From: DATGPD01 sp041398565
Lineage (GTDB): Bacteria > Planctomycetota > UBA1135 > UBA2386
Reading direction: 5' to 3'
NCBI GenBank assembly: GCA_041398565.1
Contig: JAWKUN010000006.1
Coordinates: forward strand, 1 to 64,000
Length of the DNA stretch: 64,000 nucleotides
Shown here: in pieces, positions 43,861 through 53,043 of the stretch
Numbering within the stretch: the stretch's first letter is position 1
How the letters are laid out: each line of letters begins with the position of its first letter
Notes under the pieces: generated by a model
What the model saw: only the letters and a program-made list of their open reading frames with translations
Database searches by the model: none
What the model was told of the DNA's origin: nothing
Translations under genes and position numbers: made by a program

Positions 43861-46800
43861 ATGGACCACGAAGCTCGAGCATCCGGCCCACCTCGCCAGA
43901 CCCACCACGGGGACCGCCGGCTACTCGCGTTCAGCGCGGACCGAACCATCTGGCTGCACGGCGACGACGGTGTCGTGCGCAAGGTGTTCGAAACCGGCCA
44001 CGCCAGCGCCGCCGAGGATGAGGCCCACCTGGGCGAGCAGCTCGCCGGCCCCGGCTTCGTCACCTACCTGGGTGCCGAGCGCGACCCCGAATCGGGCCGG
44101 CCATCGACCCTGACCCGTTTCGTCCGCGGCCGCGATCTGTGGCAGCTCGTCAAGGCCGAGGGGCCCCTGCCGCCCCGGCACGTGGTCGCGCTGGGGTTGG
44201 CCCTGCACCGCATCCTCCGTCGCCTGCACGGCATCGCCATCCACCGCGACGTCAAGCCCGCCAATCTCCTGATCGGCGACGGCGATCCCGATCGACCGGA
44301 GGTGACGCTGCTCGACGCCGAGCACGCCTGGCTGTTCCAGAACACGCACCGGCGCAGCGCCTTCAGCGGCGGCACGCACGGGTGGTCGCCACCCGAGGCC
44401 TACGGCAACGCGCTGCCCACCCCGTCGTTCGACGTGTTCGGCCTCGGCGCCACCCTGTGGTTCGCGGCCACCGGCCGGCCACCTCTCCCCGCCGGCGAGG
44501 AAGCCGCCACCCACCGCCCGCGCCTCGACCAACTTCTGGGTCTGCCCGCGGCGTTGGCCGCCTTGCTCGACGACTGCATGTGCGCCGATCCCGATCGGCG
44601 GCCGAGCCTGGCCGATCTGGAGGACTGTCTGGTCACCCTGCAAGCCGAGCCGAGCACTCCGTTCACGATCGCCCTCGACCGGGCGCTCGCCGCGGCGCAA
44701 CGCAGCGACCTCGCCACCGCCAAGGAATCTCTGGCAGTGGCCGCAGTGAACGTCGCCGCCTATCCGGCCGATGCCGCCCGCTACGACTTCCTGTGCCGGC
44801 GCGTCGAGCGGCACCGTCGCCTGCTCGCGCGTCATCCGCTACCTGTCTACGACGACGAACCACCGCCCTGTGACGAGCTGGCGCTCAGGCTGCGGCGACT
44901 GACGAATGCCGTCGCCCGATTCCCGGCACACGCGGGCCTGCAGGACGAACTCGTGCGCCAGCGCCGCTTCCTGGCCCGAGCGCTCGACGGCCTGGCCGAA
45001 ACGGTCGCGGACCACAAGCGCGCGGCGCGGTTCGCCGAGGCGCACGCCGCTCTCGGGGGGGCGCGGGCGGCGATCGCCGCGGCAGCTCCCCTCGGCGGAC
45101 CCCTGGTCGAGCTGCCGCCCGGTGCGGCACCCACCGCGCTCCAACGCGCACCGATGCGGCTGGTGGCGTTGGCCGAGGACGACCTCGGCAAGGCACAGGC
45201 GCGCCACGAGTCGATGCTCGCCGAGCTCGAGCGCGCCGAGGCCGATCTCGACGTGGTCGCAGCCGTCCAGGCCATCGACCACGCGGTCGCCATCTACAGC
45301 GGGGCCAGCGAGGTGGTCGCCAACCTCAAGGACAGGTTGCACCGCCTGACCTACTTCGTCGAGCGGCTGGCGCAGCCGCGCGAAGCGCTGGCTCCACTCG
45401 CCGCCGAGGTCGCCAACTCCGGCGCGCGCATCGACCTCGGCGCCGTGGATCGCTGCCTCGATCGCTGCCGGGAACAGTGCGACGGACGCACGGCGAAGTC
45501 GCCGCTGGGTCTGCGCGCCCTGCAGCGAACCCTGCACGACCTCGGCGAGGAACTGCCAGCCACCCGCGCCTCCACCGATCCGGCGGAACACGCCCTGTCG
45601 GCAGCGTTGGCGACCGTCTCGCAGCAGGCGTGGCGCATCGTCGACGACTGCCGCACCAAACTGCAGGCCGTGCCCATACCCATCCGACCGCTGCAGAACG
45701 CGATCGCGCGCCTCGACCACCTGCGCCTGATCGATGCTCTGGTCGACTGCGACCGCGGCACGCGCGCCGGCCTTCTCGACGAGGTGGAGCACATTCGCTC
45801 CGACCTGGACCAGGCGCGCACGACCCGCGATCGCATCGCCAGCGGCGCGCGCGAAGCGATGGAGCGCGGCCACCTGACGACCGCGCTCTACGACATGGCC
45901 CGCGCCGTCGACCGCTACGATGCGCCGGCCTCGGAGCTGGAGGAAGCGCGCAAGCGCAAGCACGAGGTCGAGGAAGCGGTGCGCGAGAACCACCGGTTGG
46001 CAGCGCACTACGTCGAACTCGAAGACGATCCGACCAGCGCCGTCGAGGAGCGCATCGCAGCCCTCGAGCAGCGCCGAGAGGTGCTCGACCTGCTGTGCGC
46101 GCGCGTCGCCGCCGAACGCGCCCACACCTACGCCCAAGACCGCCTCGACGTCGAGGTGCGCATCCTGCAAGAGCGCACCGCCGACGCCGAGCGCCGGATC
46201 GACACCCTCACCGATCCGACGGGTCAGCTCGATCTGGCGCTGGCGACCCTCGCCGAGCTCGATCGTTTCGCAGCCACCCACGGCGCCGACCTCGAGCGCC
46301 TTGGCCGCGTGCAGCGCCTGCGCGAGCACTGGGAGAACCTGCGGGAGCGAGCTCGCGGCGAAGTCGCCCGCAGCGAGGCGGCACAGCGCGAGGCACGGCG
46401 CCGCCGGCGACGCTCGTTGGTGGCACGGGCGCTCATGGTCGGCCTGACGCTCGCTCTGACGGTGTCCGTCTACTTCCTGTGGCGTCGCAACCAGCAGGCC
46501 GACCCGCTGCACCTCGCTGCAGAGGCCCTTGGCCACCGACTGGCGACGCCATTCGCCGCCGACACCTTCGACCCGGTACGGGCCGTTCTCGAAGTCGAAC
46601 GCTTCGCCGACGAACTGCACCGCAGCGGCGTCGACGGCAGCGGCGTCGACGGCAGCGGCGAACTCGTCGCCGCGGCGCAGGCCATGGCGAGAGTCGTCCG
46701 TGGCATCGCGGGCGCGGAGATCGGGCCCGAGCGCTGGATCGCCTCGCTGACAGCGGCGCGCGAGCGCTTGGCACGAGCGCGGGAGGTGCTTGCCCCGGCC

Positions 46801-46962
46801 CGAGGCGCCGACGGCGAAACGCTGGCACGTGCCCTGCAGCGCTTCGAAGCGGCGTCCGAGACCGCCGCCCTCCTTCTCGCCGCGCGCGTCCTGACGGACA
46901 GCGACGACCGCAGCGCGCTGCAACGCTACGCCAGCGAGCGCCGCCTGGCGCTGCGCTTCTGA
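43861..46962 (+). CDS. large Ser/Thr kinase-like protein with coiled-coil region and C-terminal membrane helix
   Basis: A 1033-residue protein. The kinase domain covers about residues 20-285. It lacks a recognisable glycine loop but has a candidate Lys41 (VVRKVF), catalytic loop HRDVKPANLL (Asp130) and Asp152 in LLDAEHAW, where DFG is replaced by D-A-E. GTHGWSPPEAYGN serves as the APE region, and DVFGLGATLWF follows. Residues 300-840 are long charged helices with coiled-coil character. A single transmembrane helix (ALMVGLTLALTVSVYFLW) lies at about 855-872, and roughly 160 more residues follow, with a short GVDGS tandem repeat. The N-terminal kinase should be cytoplasmic. It may be active but atypical. 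ATG 43861 is preferred; an in-frame ATG at 43768 would add 31 residues. Confidence 0.85.
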   Translation: MDHEARASGPPRQTHHGDRRLLAFSADRTIWLHGDDGVVRKVFETGHASAAEDEAHLGEQLAGPGFVTYLGAERDPESGRPSTLTRFVRGRDLWQLVKAEGPLPPRHVVALGLALHRILRRLHGIAIHRDVKPANLLIGDGDPDRPEVTLLDAEHAWLFQNTHRRSAFSGGTHGWSPPEAYGNALPTPSFDVFGLGATLWFAATGRPPLPAGEEAATHRPRLDQLLGLPAALAALLDDCMCADPDRRPSLADLEDCLVTLQAEPSTPFTIALDRALAAAQRSDLATAKESLAVAAVNVAAYPADAARYDFLCRRVERHRRLLARHPLPVYDDEPPPCDELALRLRRLTNAVARFPAHAGLQDELVRQRRFLARALDGLAETVADHKRAARFAEAHAALGGARAAIAAAAPLGGPLVELPPGAAPTALQRAPMRLVALAEDDLGKAQARHESMLAELERAEADLDVVAAVQAIDHAVAIYSGASEVVANLKDRLHRLTYFVERLAQPREALAPLAAEVANSGARIDLGAVDRCLDRCREQCDGRTAKSPLGLRALQRTLHDLGEELPATRASTDPAEHALSAALATVSQQAWRIVDDCRTKLQAVPIPIRPLQNAIARLDHLRLIDALVDCDRGTRAGLLDEVEHIRSDLDQARTTRDRIASGAREAMERGHLTTALYDMARAVDRYDAPASELEEARKRKHEVEEAVRENHRLAAHYVELEDDPTSAVEERIAALEQRREVLDLLCARVAAERAHTYAQDRLDVEVRILQERTADAERRIDTLTDPTGQLDLALATLAELDRFAATHGADLERLGRVQRLREHWENLRERARGEVARSEAAQREARRRRRRSLVARALMVGLTLALTVSVYFLWRRNQQADPLHLAAEALGHRLATPFAADTFDPVRAVLEVERFADELHRSGVDGSGVDGSGELVAAAQAMARVVRGIAGAEIGPERWIASLTAARERLARAREVLAPARGADGETLARALQRFEAASETAALLLAARVLTDSDDRSALQRYASERRLALRF

Positions 46963-47300
46963 TCGCGGTCGCAGGGGCGGACACCGGTAGTGCGCGGCGC
47001 GAAGCGAGCGCGAGAGAGAGACGCGGCGCCGGAGCGGCTCAGGCGTGCGAGAGAATCGAGCGGACACGCTCCGAGCCATGTTGCTGGCGGTCGCCTTCGC
47101 GATCGCGAGCCTTCGGCCCATCGCAGCCTGCGGCCGCACCAAAGGTGCGAGTCGGCGCTGCGCGCCGACCAGAGAGGGCCGCAGGCCGCTCTATTGCCTG
47201 GGGCTTCCAGTGCTGCTCGGGAGTTGCGAACCCGGCACCGTCACGAATCGCACGCCCTGGAGATTCCGCGCGCGCAGCGAGGATTCGCAGCACTTGCAGC
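46963..47300. other. convergent intergenic region, 338 bp, holding a partial dispersed repeat
   Basis: The gap lies between the kinase gene end and the PDZ lipoprotein gene end. It includes repeat copy 3 at 47072-47119. No T-rich terminator hairpin is evident. Confidence 0.5.
47072..47119 (-). repeat. dispersed intergenic repeat, copy 3 (short)
   Basis: A 48-bp element matching the 5' half of copies 1 and 2 (core CTCGCGATCGC then GGCGACCGCCAGC). It lacks the GCCGGCGCAGCCGG hairpin part and ends, like copy 2, in GGCTCG. Confidence 0.55.
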
Positions 47301-47816
47301 TCAGCGCGTGCTCATGCCGACCTTGCCCTTGAGCGTCTTCGTCTCGTCGCCGCGCTTCACCAGGATCTCGACCTCATCACCGATCTTGACCGTGTCGAGC
47401 GCGGACATGTAGCTGTAGACGTCGGTGATGGGAATGCCGGCGAACTTGGTGATGACGTCGCCCGACTGAAGGCCGGCCTTGGCCGCTGGGCCATCGGGTC
47501 GAACGTCGGCCACGCCGAGACCACCCTCGCCCGCGTTGTAGTCTGGCATGAACCCCATGCCGGGCGAGCCCCCCGGCGGCGCTTGTCCGGTCATGCCGGC
47601 GTGAGGATCGGCCGCATGCGGGTTGGCGGCATGCGGGTTGGCGGCATGCGGGTCCGTGGCGTGCGGGTTGTTGGCAGATGGCGCCTCGGTCTTCGCCGCG
47701 TTCGTTGCCGAGGCCGGCTTGACGCTCGGGTCGAGGGTCTTCTCGCCGGGCGAAGGCATGGGTTGACAGCTCACCAGCGCGAGGGCCGCGAGCACACTGG
47801 GGATCAGACTGCGCAT
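47301..47816 (-). CDS. lipoprotein with His-rich pentapeptide repeat and PDZ domain
   Basis: A 171-residue protein. The lipoprotein signal MRSLIPSVLAALALVSC has a lipobox with Cys17. A linker follows that contains five tandem copies of [ND]-P-H-A-[ATG] (about residues 50-74), which could chelate a metal ion. A PDZ domain spans about 85-165: GGLGVADVRPDGPAAKAGLQ, SGDVITKFAGIPI, SYMSALDTVKIGDEVEILVK. This is the form found in HtrA-like and site-2-protease PDZ domains, but no protease domain is present. It probably acts as an envelope adaptor that binds C-terminal peptides. It appears monocistronic and lies between convergent and divergent neighbours. Confidence 0.87.
   Translation of the reverse strand: MRSLIPSVLAALALVSCQPMPSPGEKTLDPSVKPASATNAAKTEAPSANNPHATDPHAANPHAANPHAADPHAGMTGQAPPGGSPGMGFMPDYNAGEGGLGVADVRPDGPAAKAGLQSGDVITKFAGIPITDVYSYMSALDTVKIGDEVEILVKRGDETKTLKGKVGMSTR
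47595..47669 (-). repeat. 15-bp coding tandem repeat (5 copies) for His-rich linker
   Basis: Five in-frame 15-bp units encode NPHAT, DPHAA, NPHAA, NPHAA, DPHAG. The two central units are near-identical in DNA sequence, which suggests recent slippage expansion. Confidence 0.85.
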
Positions 47817-47982
47817 CCCGGCAATGAACGCCGCAACCAGCCGGAAAGCAAGTCGACCTTGTGCCCGACCGACGCCCGGGCTCGCCCGCGACGCCCCCGA
47901 ACCGCGGCACCCGACCGCGACCCCGAAGACCCCTCGGCCAGGACCGCGACGCGCGCCGGTAGGCCGAGGCGGCAGCGCGCGC

Positions 47983-47988
47983 TACCCT
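47983..47988 (+). promoter_or_regulatory. candidate -10 box (TACCCT) for exodeoxyribonuclease III gene
   Basis: TACCCT ends 6 nt before ATG 47995 with no Shine-Dalgarno sequence between them, which points to a leaderless transcript. Confidence 0.38.
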
Positions 47989-47994
47989 GCCTCG

Positions 47995-48762
47995 ATGCGG
48001 ATCGCCACGTGGAACGTCAACTCGATCCGAGCCCGCCTGGCGCGCGTGCGCGACTGGCTCACGATCCGGGATCCCGACGTCCTGTGCCTGCAGGAGACCA
48101 AGGTCGCCGACCACTCGTTCCCACGCGAGGCGCTCGAGGACCTCGGCTACAACATCGAGGTCTTCGGCCAACCGACGTACAACGGCGTCGCCATCCTCAG
48201 CAAGAGCCCGCTCGAGGCGGTGGTGAAGGGCCTGCCGGACGACGGCGACGGCGCCGAGCGCCGCGTCATGGCCGCGGCGACCGAGGACGTCCTCGTGGTG
48301 TCCGTGTATGCACCCAACGGCACCGCCGTCGGCACGGAGCGGTTCCACGACAAGCTGATGTGGTTTCGTCGGCTGCGGCGGTTCCTCGACGACTCCTACC
48401 CCAAGGACGAGAAGATCGTGGTTTGCGGCGACTTCAACATCACCTTCGACGACCGCGACGTGTGGGATCCCGACGGTTTCCGCGGGCACCTGCACTGCAC
48501 CGACGACGAACGCGAAGCGATGGCACACCTGATGGGCTACGGGCTGCACGACGCACTGCGCAAGTTCCACGAGGAGGGTGGGCTCTACACCTGGTGGGAC
48601 TACCGTGCGCTCGGCTTCCAGAGGGACGAGGGCATGCGCATCGACCACATGCTGATGAGCGACGCTGCACTCGACGCCTGCCGCTCCGTGCACATCGATC
48701 GCGACGAGCGCAAGGGCAAGGCGCCGAGCGACCACGTGCCGGTCGTGGCGGAGCTGAGCTAG
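47995..48762 (+). CDS. xth: exodeoxyribonuclease III (AP endonuclease family 1)
   Basis: A 255-residue protein of the EEP nuclease superfamily that cleaves DNA at abasic sites and degrades 3' ends in base-excision repair. Motifs in order: MRIATWNVNSIRARL, LCLQETKV (metal-binding Glu), YNGVAILSK, VSVYAPNGTAVG (catalytic Tyr region), VVCGDFNIT (Asp/Asn), TWWDYRALGFQRDEGMRIDH (conserved WDY and Asp/His) and SDHVPVVAEL (catalytic Asp-His). All expected catalytic residues are present at normal length. The TAG stop includes the TA target duplication of the adjacent IS630 element plus that element's first G. The pre-insertion sequence would also read TAG, so the protein is unchanged. Confidence 0.95.
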   Translation: MRIATWNVNSIRARLARVRDWLTIRDPDVLCLQETKVADHSFPREALEDLGYNIEVFGQPTYNGVAILSKSPLEAVVKGLPDDGDGAERRVMAAATEDVLVVSVYAPNGTAVGTERFHDKLMWFRRLRRFLDDSYPKDEKIVVCGDFNITFDDRDVWDPDGFRGHLHCTDDEREAMAHLMGYGLHDALRKFHEEGGLYTWWDYRALGFQRDEGMRIDHMLMSDAALDACRSVHIDRDERKGKAPSDHVPVVAELS

Positions 48763-48785
48763 TGCCGCGTACCGAAAGAAGCCTT
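48762..48785 (+). repeat. left terminal inverted repeat of the IS630 element
   Basis: The left end starts GTGCCGCGTACC and pairs with the right end at 49884-49907 with five mismatches. The preceding TA is the target-site duplication. Confidence 0.88.
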
Positions 48786-48837
48786 GTACTTTTTCGGCGT
48801 GACCGTACTTCATGCGTAAGCCTGGGAGGGCTCGCGC

Positions 48838-49910
48838 ATGTGCTTGTATGCCCGTGAACTGACAGTCGCTGAGGGGCAACGCCTCAGCAAGATTCTCAAG
48901 ACATCGAAAAGCGCCGTGATGCTGCGGCGTGCACAGGTGGTTGCGTTCTCCGGTCAGGGGATGCGCGCCTCGGATATCGCGGAGCGACTACACCTGCACG
49001 AGGAGTATGTCCGGGAGTTGATCCGCCGGTTCAATGAGGGGTCGTTCGCTGCACTGCAGCAACGCCAACGAACCGGCCGGCCGCGCGAGCTGGAGCCGGA
49101 AGAGGTCGCTCAAGTAATCGAAGTTGCCACGAGTCGGCCGCGAGACTTCGGGATGCCATTCACGACGTGGTCGCTTCGGAAGTTGACGGACTTCCTGCTG
49201 GCGCGTGGTTTCGTCGCGAAGGCCAGCGCGAACATGTTGGGCCGAATCCTCCGCGAGAACGACGTCACGTTCCAACGAACGAAGACCTGGAAGGAGAGCA
49301 ACGACCCTGAGTTCCCGGCCAAAAAAAACGGATCCAAGGGCTCTACGCCAAGACGCCCAAGAACTCGCGAGTGATCTGCGTGGACGAGTTTGGTCCGGTC
49401 GAGCTTCGTCCGCTCCACGGCCGCACGTGGAACAAGGCCGGGCATCCATCGCGCTTGCGCGCCACCTACAACCGTCATCACGGCGTGCGCCACTACCTGT
49501 CGGCATACGACCTCGAATCCGACAGGTTGACGATGCGCTGCTACCGGCGGAAGCGCTGGCAGGAGTTCCTCAGCTTCCTAAAGATCATCCGCAAGCGCTA
49601 CCCCGTCGCCGTCCGGCTTCACGTTGTGCTCGACAACTTCTCGCCGCACAAGAAGCGTGATGTTCGTGAGTGGGCGGCGGAGAACAACGTCAGGCTCGTC
49701 TACACGCCCACCTACGCATCATGGCTCAACCGGATCGAGCCGCTCTTCGCCGGAGTGCGATACTTCGCTCTGAACAACTCGGACTACGGCACGCATGAGG
49801 AAGCCCGGCGCGCCATCAACGCCTATGTCGCATGGCGCAACCGCAACCCGTCAGACCGGCGCGTCAGACGTCGCGAGAAACACAAGGCCACTTCTGGTAC
49901 ACGGCACTAG
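48838..49910 (+). CDS. IS630-family transposase, made by -1 ribosomal frameshift
   Basis: The first frame (48838-49374) encodes a helix-turn-helix region: SKILKTSKSAVMLRRAQVV, then MRASDIAERLHLHEEYVREL, then a winged-helix-like part. The second frame (49371-49910, entered near 49326) encodes the DDE catalytic core: ICVDEFGP (first Asp), LHVVLDNFSPHK (second Asp) and NRIEPLFAGVRYF (Glu). A -1 slip on an A8 tract joins them into about 357 residues, the usual length for this family, with KRIQGLYAKTPKNSR bridging the join. GGGAGGG precedes ATG 48838. The stop TAG at 49908-49910 uses the TA target duplication, so it lies just outside the element. All three catalytic residues are present, so the transposase may be active. 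Confidence 0.92.
49321..49329 (+). other. programmed -1 frameshift site (A8C slippery tract)
   Basis: Eight A residues followed by C. Codons GCC AAA AAA AAC slip back one base to AAA CGG. The zero frame ends at 49374, shortly downstream. This matches the A-rich slippery sites known in IS630 elements. Confidence 0.85.
49884..49907 (-). repeat. right terminal inverted repeat of the IS630 element
   Basis: Reads GTGCCGTGTACC inward from the right end and is followed by the TA duplication at 49908-49909. It overlaps the 3' end of the transposase frame. Confidence 0.88.
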
Positions 49911-49929
49911 AAGCCGGGCGGCCCGCCGT

Positions 49930-52900
49930 TCAGCGGACCCGCTCGAGGGCGCTCCGTGCCCGCCACAGCAGTCCCGGCATCACCAGGAAGTCGAGCAAGG
50001 TGCTGGTGACGAGGCCGCCGAGGATGACCGTCGCTACCGGGTAGAGGATCTCGCGCCCGGGCTGCTCGGCGGCGAGCACCAAAGGCACCAGGCCGATGCC
50101 GCTGGTGAGCGCGGTCATCAAGACCGGCACCACGCGCTCGCGCGCCGCGCGCACGACCACTCCGGGCGTCAGGCTCTCTCCCTCTTCGCGCAGCAAGTGC
50201 AGGGTGTGATCGACCAGCAGGATGGCGTTGCGCGCCGACATGCCGAGCAGCGCGATCAGCCCCACGAGCGTGGCCACGGACAGGTCCTGACCCGTGATCG
50301 ACACCCACACCGCGGCGCCGGAGAACGCCAGCGGGCGGGTTACCAGCAGCAGGGCGGCGATGGCCAGCGAGTGGAAGTGCAAGACCAGGATGCCGACCAT
50401 GACGCCGAGCGCCGCCAGCGACAGCCAACCGATGGTGCGCGTCGCCTCCTGCTGCGCCTCGAACTGGCCGCTCACCCGCAAACCGTAGCCCTGCATCCGC
50501 GCCAGTTCGTCGCGAATCGGTGCCAGCGCACGCTCGACGTCGGCCACGGCGGCACTGAGCGAGCGCCCGCCGACGTTGTGCTGCACGACGATCTGGCGCT
50601 GGGCATTCTCGCGGGAGATGGCGTTCGGCGTGCGCGATACCGCGACGTCGGCGACGTCGCCGACCCGAACCAGGCCGCCGTCGGGCCGGCGCACGAGGAG
50701 GCCACCGACCTGCGCCACGCTGCTCCGGTCGCTCGCCTGCAGCATGACCCGTACGGGGACGTCGACCCCGTCGATCAGGACGTCGCCGGCGACGTCGCCG
50801 CCGAAGGCCCCGCCGACCACGTCGGTCACGTCCCGCACCGCCACTCCCAAGCGGGCCAAGGCCTCGCGCCTCGGTTCGACGCGCACCTGGTCGACCAGCA
50901 CCTGGGCCTCGGTGTAGAGGTCGCGCACGCCGGCGACCGGCCGCACCGCACCCTCGACCTCGCGCGCCAAGCGACGCAGCGTCGTCAGCTCGGGACCGGT
51001 GATCTTGATCGCCACTTGCGCGGTCACGCCCGACAGGAGGTGGCTGAGCAAGTGGGCCAGCGGCTGCTCGATTTCGCTGGCGACGCCGGGAAAGTCGGCG
51101 CGCAAGCGCTGTCGCACGTCCTCGACGATCTCGTCGCGACCGCGGGGACTGGCCGCGTCGAAGGTGACGATCGCCTCGGTGACCGACACCGGCATGATGT
51201 GCTCGTCGCCCTCGGCACGACCGGTGCGCCGCGCCACCGACCGAATCCCGGGCACCCGAGTCAGCATGCGCTCGAGCCGCTGGCCGACGGCGTCCGACGC
51301 TGCCAAGCTGGTGTCGGGAGGCAGCATGAGGTTCACCTGCGCTGATCCTTCGTTGAAGGGTGGCAGGAACGAGGCGCCGCGTGTCGCCATGGCGAACAAC
51401 GCGCACAGACACAGACCCGAGGCCATGGCGGTGAGCGGACCGGTGCGCGCCACGCTGAAGGCGGCCACCCGCGCTGCGCCCGCCCGCAACCAGGCCACCA
51501 GGCGTCCGCCGTACTCGGCGCTGCGGCTCTCCGAGTGCCCGAGCAGCAGGAAGCACAAGACCGGCGTGACGGTGAGCGCCACCAGGAGCGAGGCAAGCAC
51601 GCTGACGATGTAGGCGAAGCCGATGGGCGCGAACAACCGCCCCTCGATGCCGCTGAGGAAGAACAGCGGCACGTACACCACCGTCACCAGCAGCGTGCCG
51701 TAGAGGACCGGCCGGCGCACCTCGCTGCAGGCGTGGAACACCACGTCGAGGATCGGCTGCGGGATCGGCCGCCGGGCGTTCTCGTGCAGCCGCCGGTACA
51801 CGTTCTCGACGTCGACGATGGCGTCGTCGACCAGCACGCCGATGGCGACGGCCAACCCACCCAGAGTCATGGTGTTGATCGACATCCCCAGGGCGGCGAA
51901 GACGATGGCGGTCACCGCCAGCGACAGCGGGATGGCGGTGAGCGTCACCAGCGTGGTGCGCAGGTTGAACAGGAACAGGAACAGCACCACGACCACGAAC
52001 AGGGCACCGTCGCGCACCGCGGTCAGCACGTTGTCGACGGCGCGGTGGATGAACGCCGCCTGCTGGAACAGCTCCGGCAGGATCTCCACGTCGTCCGGCA
52101 ACTCGCGCCTGAGCTGCGCCAGCTCGGTCGCAATGCGGTCGGTCAGCGTCACCGTGTCGGCGTCCGGCTGCTTGGTGACGACGAGGATCACCCCCGGCCC
52201 ACCGTCGATGCCGGCTTCGCCCACCCGCACCGTGGCCGGTCCCAGGCTCACGTCGGCCACATCGGCCACCCGCACCGGCCGTGCACCGACATCGCGCACC
52301 ACGGCTTGTTGCAGATCGCGCTCGGTGCGCACGCGGCCGGGCACCGCCACCATCGGCCCGCGCGCCCCGATCGGCAACGTGCCACCGGCGGCACTGACGT
52401 TGGCCGCGCGCACCGCCGCGTCGACCTCGGGCAGCGTGATGCCGTGCGCGCGCAGGCGCTCGGCGTCGACCGCCACCTGCAGCTCGGTGCGCTGCCCACC
52501 CATCGTCACCACCTGGGCGATGCCGCCGAGGGCGCGCACTCGCGGCACGATGTCGCGGTCGACGAGGCGCCGCAGCGTCGTCGCGTCGAGCTTCGTGCTG
52601 CGGAACCCGACGAGTTGGATCTGCCCCATGATCGAGGCCATGGGCGCCATGGTCGGCTCGCACAGCGGGGGAAGCTGCGCGCGCACGAGCTGCAGCTTCT
52701 CGCCGACGATCTGTCGCACGCGGTACGGATCGCTGCCCCAGCCGAACTCCACCTGCACCACCGACAGGCCGGCCAGGCTGCTCGAACGCACGCGGAAGGC
52801 GCCGGGCGCGCCGTTCATCACTTGTTCGATCGGGCGGCTGACACGGATCTCGACGTCGTGCGGCACCATGCCCGGCAGGTCGCTGACGATGGTCACCGTC

Positions 52901-53034
52901 GGCCGGTTGAGGTCGGGCAGCACGTCGATGGGCATGCCGGCGCCGCGCACGAAGCCGAGCACCGCCACCAACAGCGCGCCGACCAGCACGAGAGCGCGGT
53001 GCTGCAGGCAGCCACGAATGATGCGATCGAGCAC
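49930..53034 (-). CDS. heavy-metal efflux RND pump, CzcA/CusA family
   Basis: A 1034-residue inner-membrane antiporter. It has the N-terminal helix (HRALVLVGALLVAVLGF) and motif FVRGAGMPIDVLPDLNRPTV, two large periplasmic loops and about 12 membrane helices. GGLAVAIGVLVDDAIVDVEN is the heavy-metal RND signature in helix 4, with the proton-relay acidic residues. PLAFSGAAVWVSITGQDLSV and SARNAILLVDHTLH mark the C-terminal half. It should expel divalent or monovalent metal ions (Zn, Co, Cd, Cu or Ag) in exchange for protons through the adaptor and outer-membrane channel encoded upstream. The start is GTG 53034, with GAGGT 7 nt upstream that overlaps the adaptor's stop. The IS630 element is 20 bp beyond its stop. 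Confidence 0.92.
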   Translation of the reverse strand: MLDRIIRGCLQHRALVLVGALLVAVLGFVRGAGMPIDVLPDLNRPTVTIVSDLPGMVPHDVEIRVSRPIEQVMNGAPGAFRVRSSSLAGLSVVQVEFGWGSDPYRVRQIVGEKLQLVRAQLPPLCEPTMAPMASIMGQIQLVGFRSTKLDATTLRRLVDRDIVPRVRALGGIAQVVTMGGQRTELQVAVDAERLRAHGITLPEVDAAVRAANVSAAGGTLPIGARGPMVAVPGRVRTERDLQQAVVRDVGARPVRVADVADVSLGPATVRVGEAGIDGGPGVILVVTKQPDADTVTLTDRIATELAQLRRELPDDVEILPELFQQAAFIHRAVDNVLTAVRDGALFVVVVLFLFLFNLRTTLVTLTAIPLSLAVTAIVFAALGMSINTMTLGGLAVAIGVLVDDAIVDVENVYRRLHENARRPIPQPILDVVFHACSEVRRPVLYGTLLVTVVYVPLFFLSGIEGRLFAPIGFAYIVSVLASLLVALTVTPVLCFLLLGHSESRSAEYGGRLVAWLRAGAARVAAFSVARTGPLTAMASGLCLCALFAMATRGASFLPPFNEGSAQVNLMLPPDTSLAASDAVGQRLERMLTRVPGIRSVARRTGRAEGDEHIMPVSVTEAIVTFDAASPRGRDEIVEDVRQRLRADFPGVASEIEQPLAHLLSHLLSGVTAQVAIKITGPELTTLRRLAREVEGAVRPVAGVRDLYTEAQVLVDQVRVEPRREALARLGVAVRDVTDVVGGAFGGDVAGDVLIDGVDVPVRVMLQASDRSSVAQVGGLLVRRPDGGLVRVGDVADVAVSRTPNAISRENAQRQIVVQHNVGGRSLSAAVADVERALAPIRDELARMQGYGLRVSGQFEAQQEATRTIGWLSLAALGVMVGILVLHFHSLAIAALLLVTRPLAFSGAAVWVSITGQDLSVATLVGLIALLGMSARNAILLVDHTLHLLREEGESLTPGVVVRAARERVVPVLMTALTSGIGLVPLVLAAEQPGREILYPVATVILGGLVTSTLLDFLVMPGLLWRARSALERVR

Positions 53035-53043
53035 GATTCGACC

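Larger units (their letters stand above)
48762..49907 (+). mobile_element. IS630-family insertion sequence, 1146 bp, apparently complete
   Basis: The element is bounded by imperfect 24-bp terminal inverted repeats (48762-48785 and 49884-49907, 19 of 24 matching) that begin GTGCCG. It is flanked on both sides by TA (48760-48761 and 49908-49909), the target duplicated by IS630/Tc1-mariner elements. It carries one transposase encoded by two overlapping frames. It sits between the convergent xth and czcA-like genes without breaking either. Confidence 0.93.

Noticed and set aside
47995..48762. Disruption of exodeoxyribonuclease III by the IS630 insertion
   Set aside because: The TAG stop is kept by the TA duplication plus the element's first G, and the protein has full family length.
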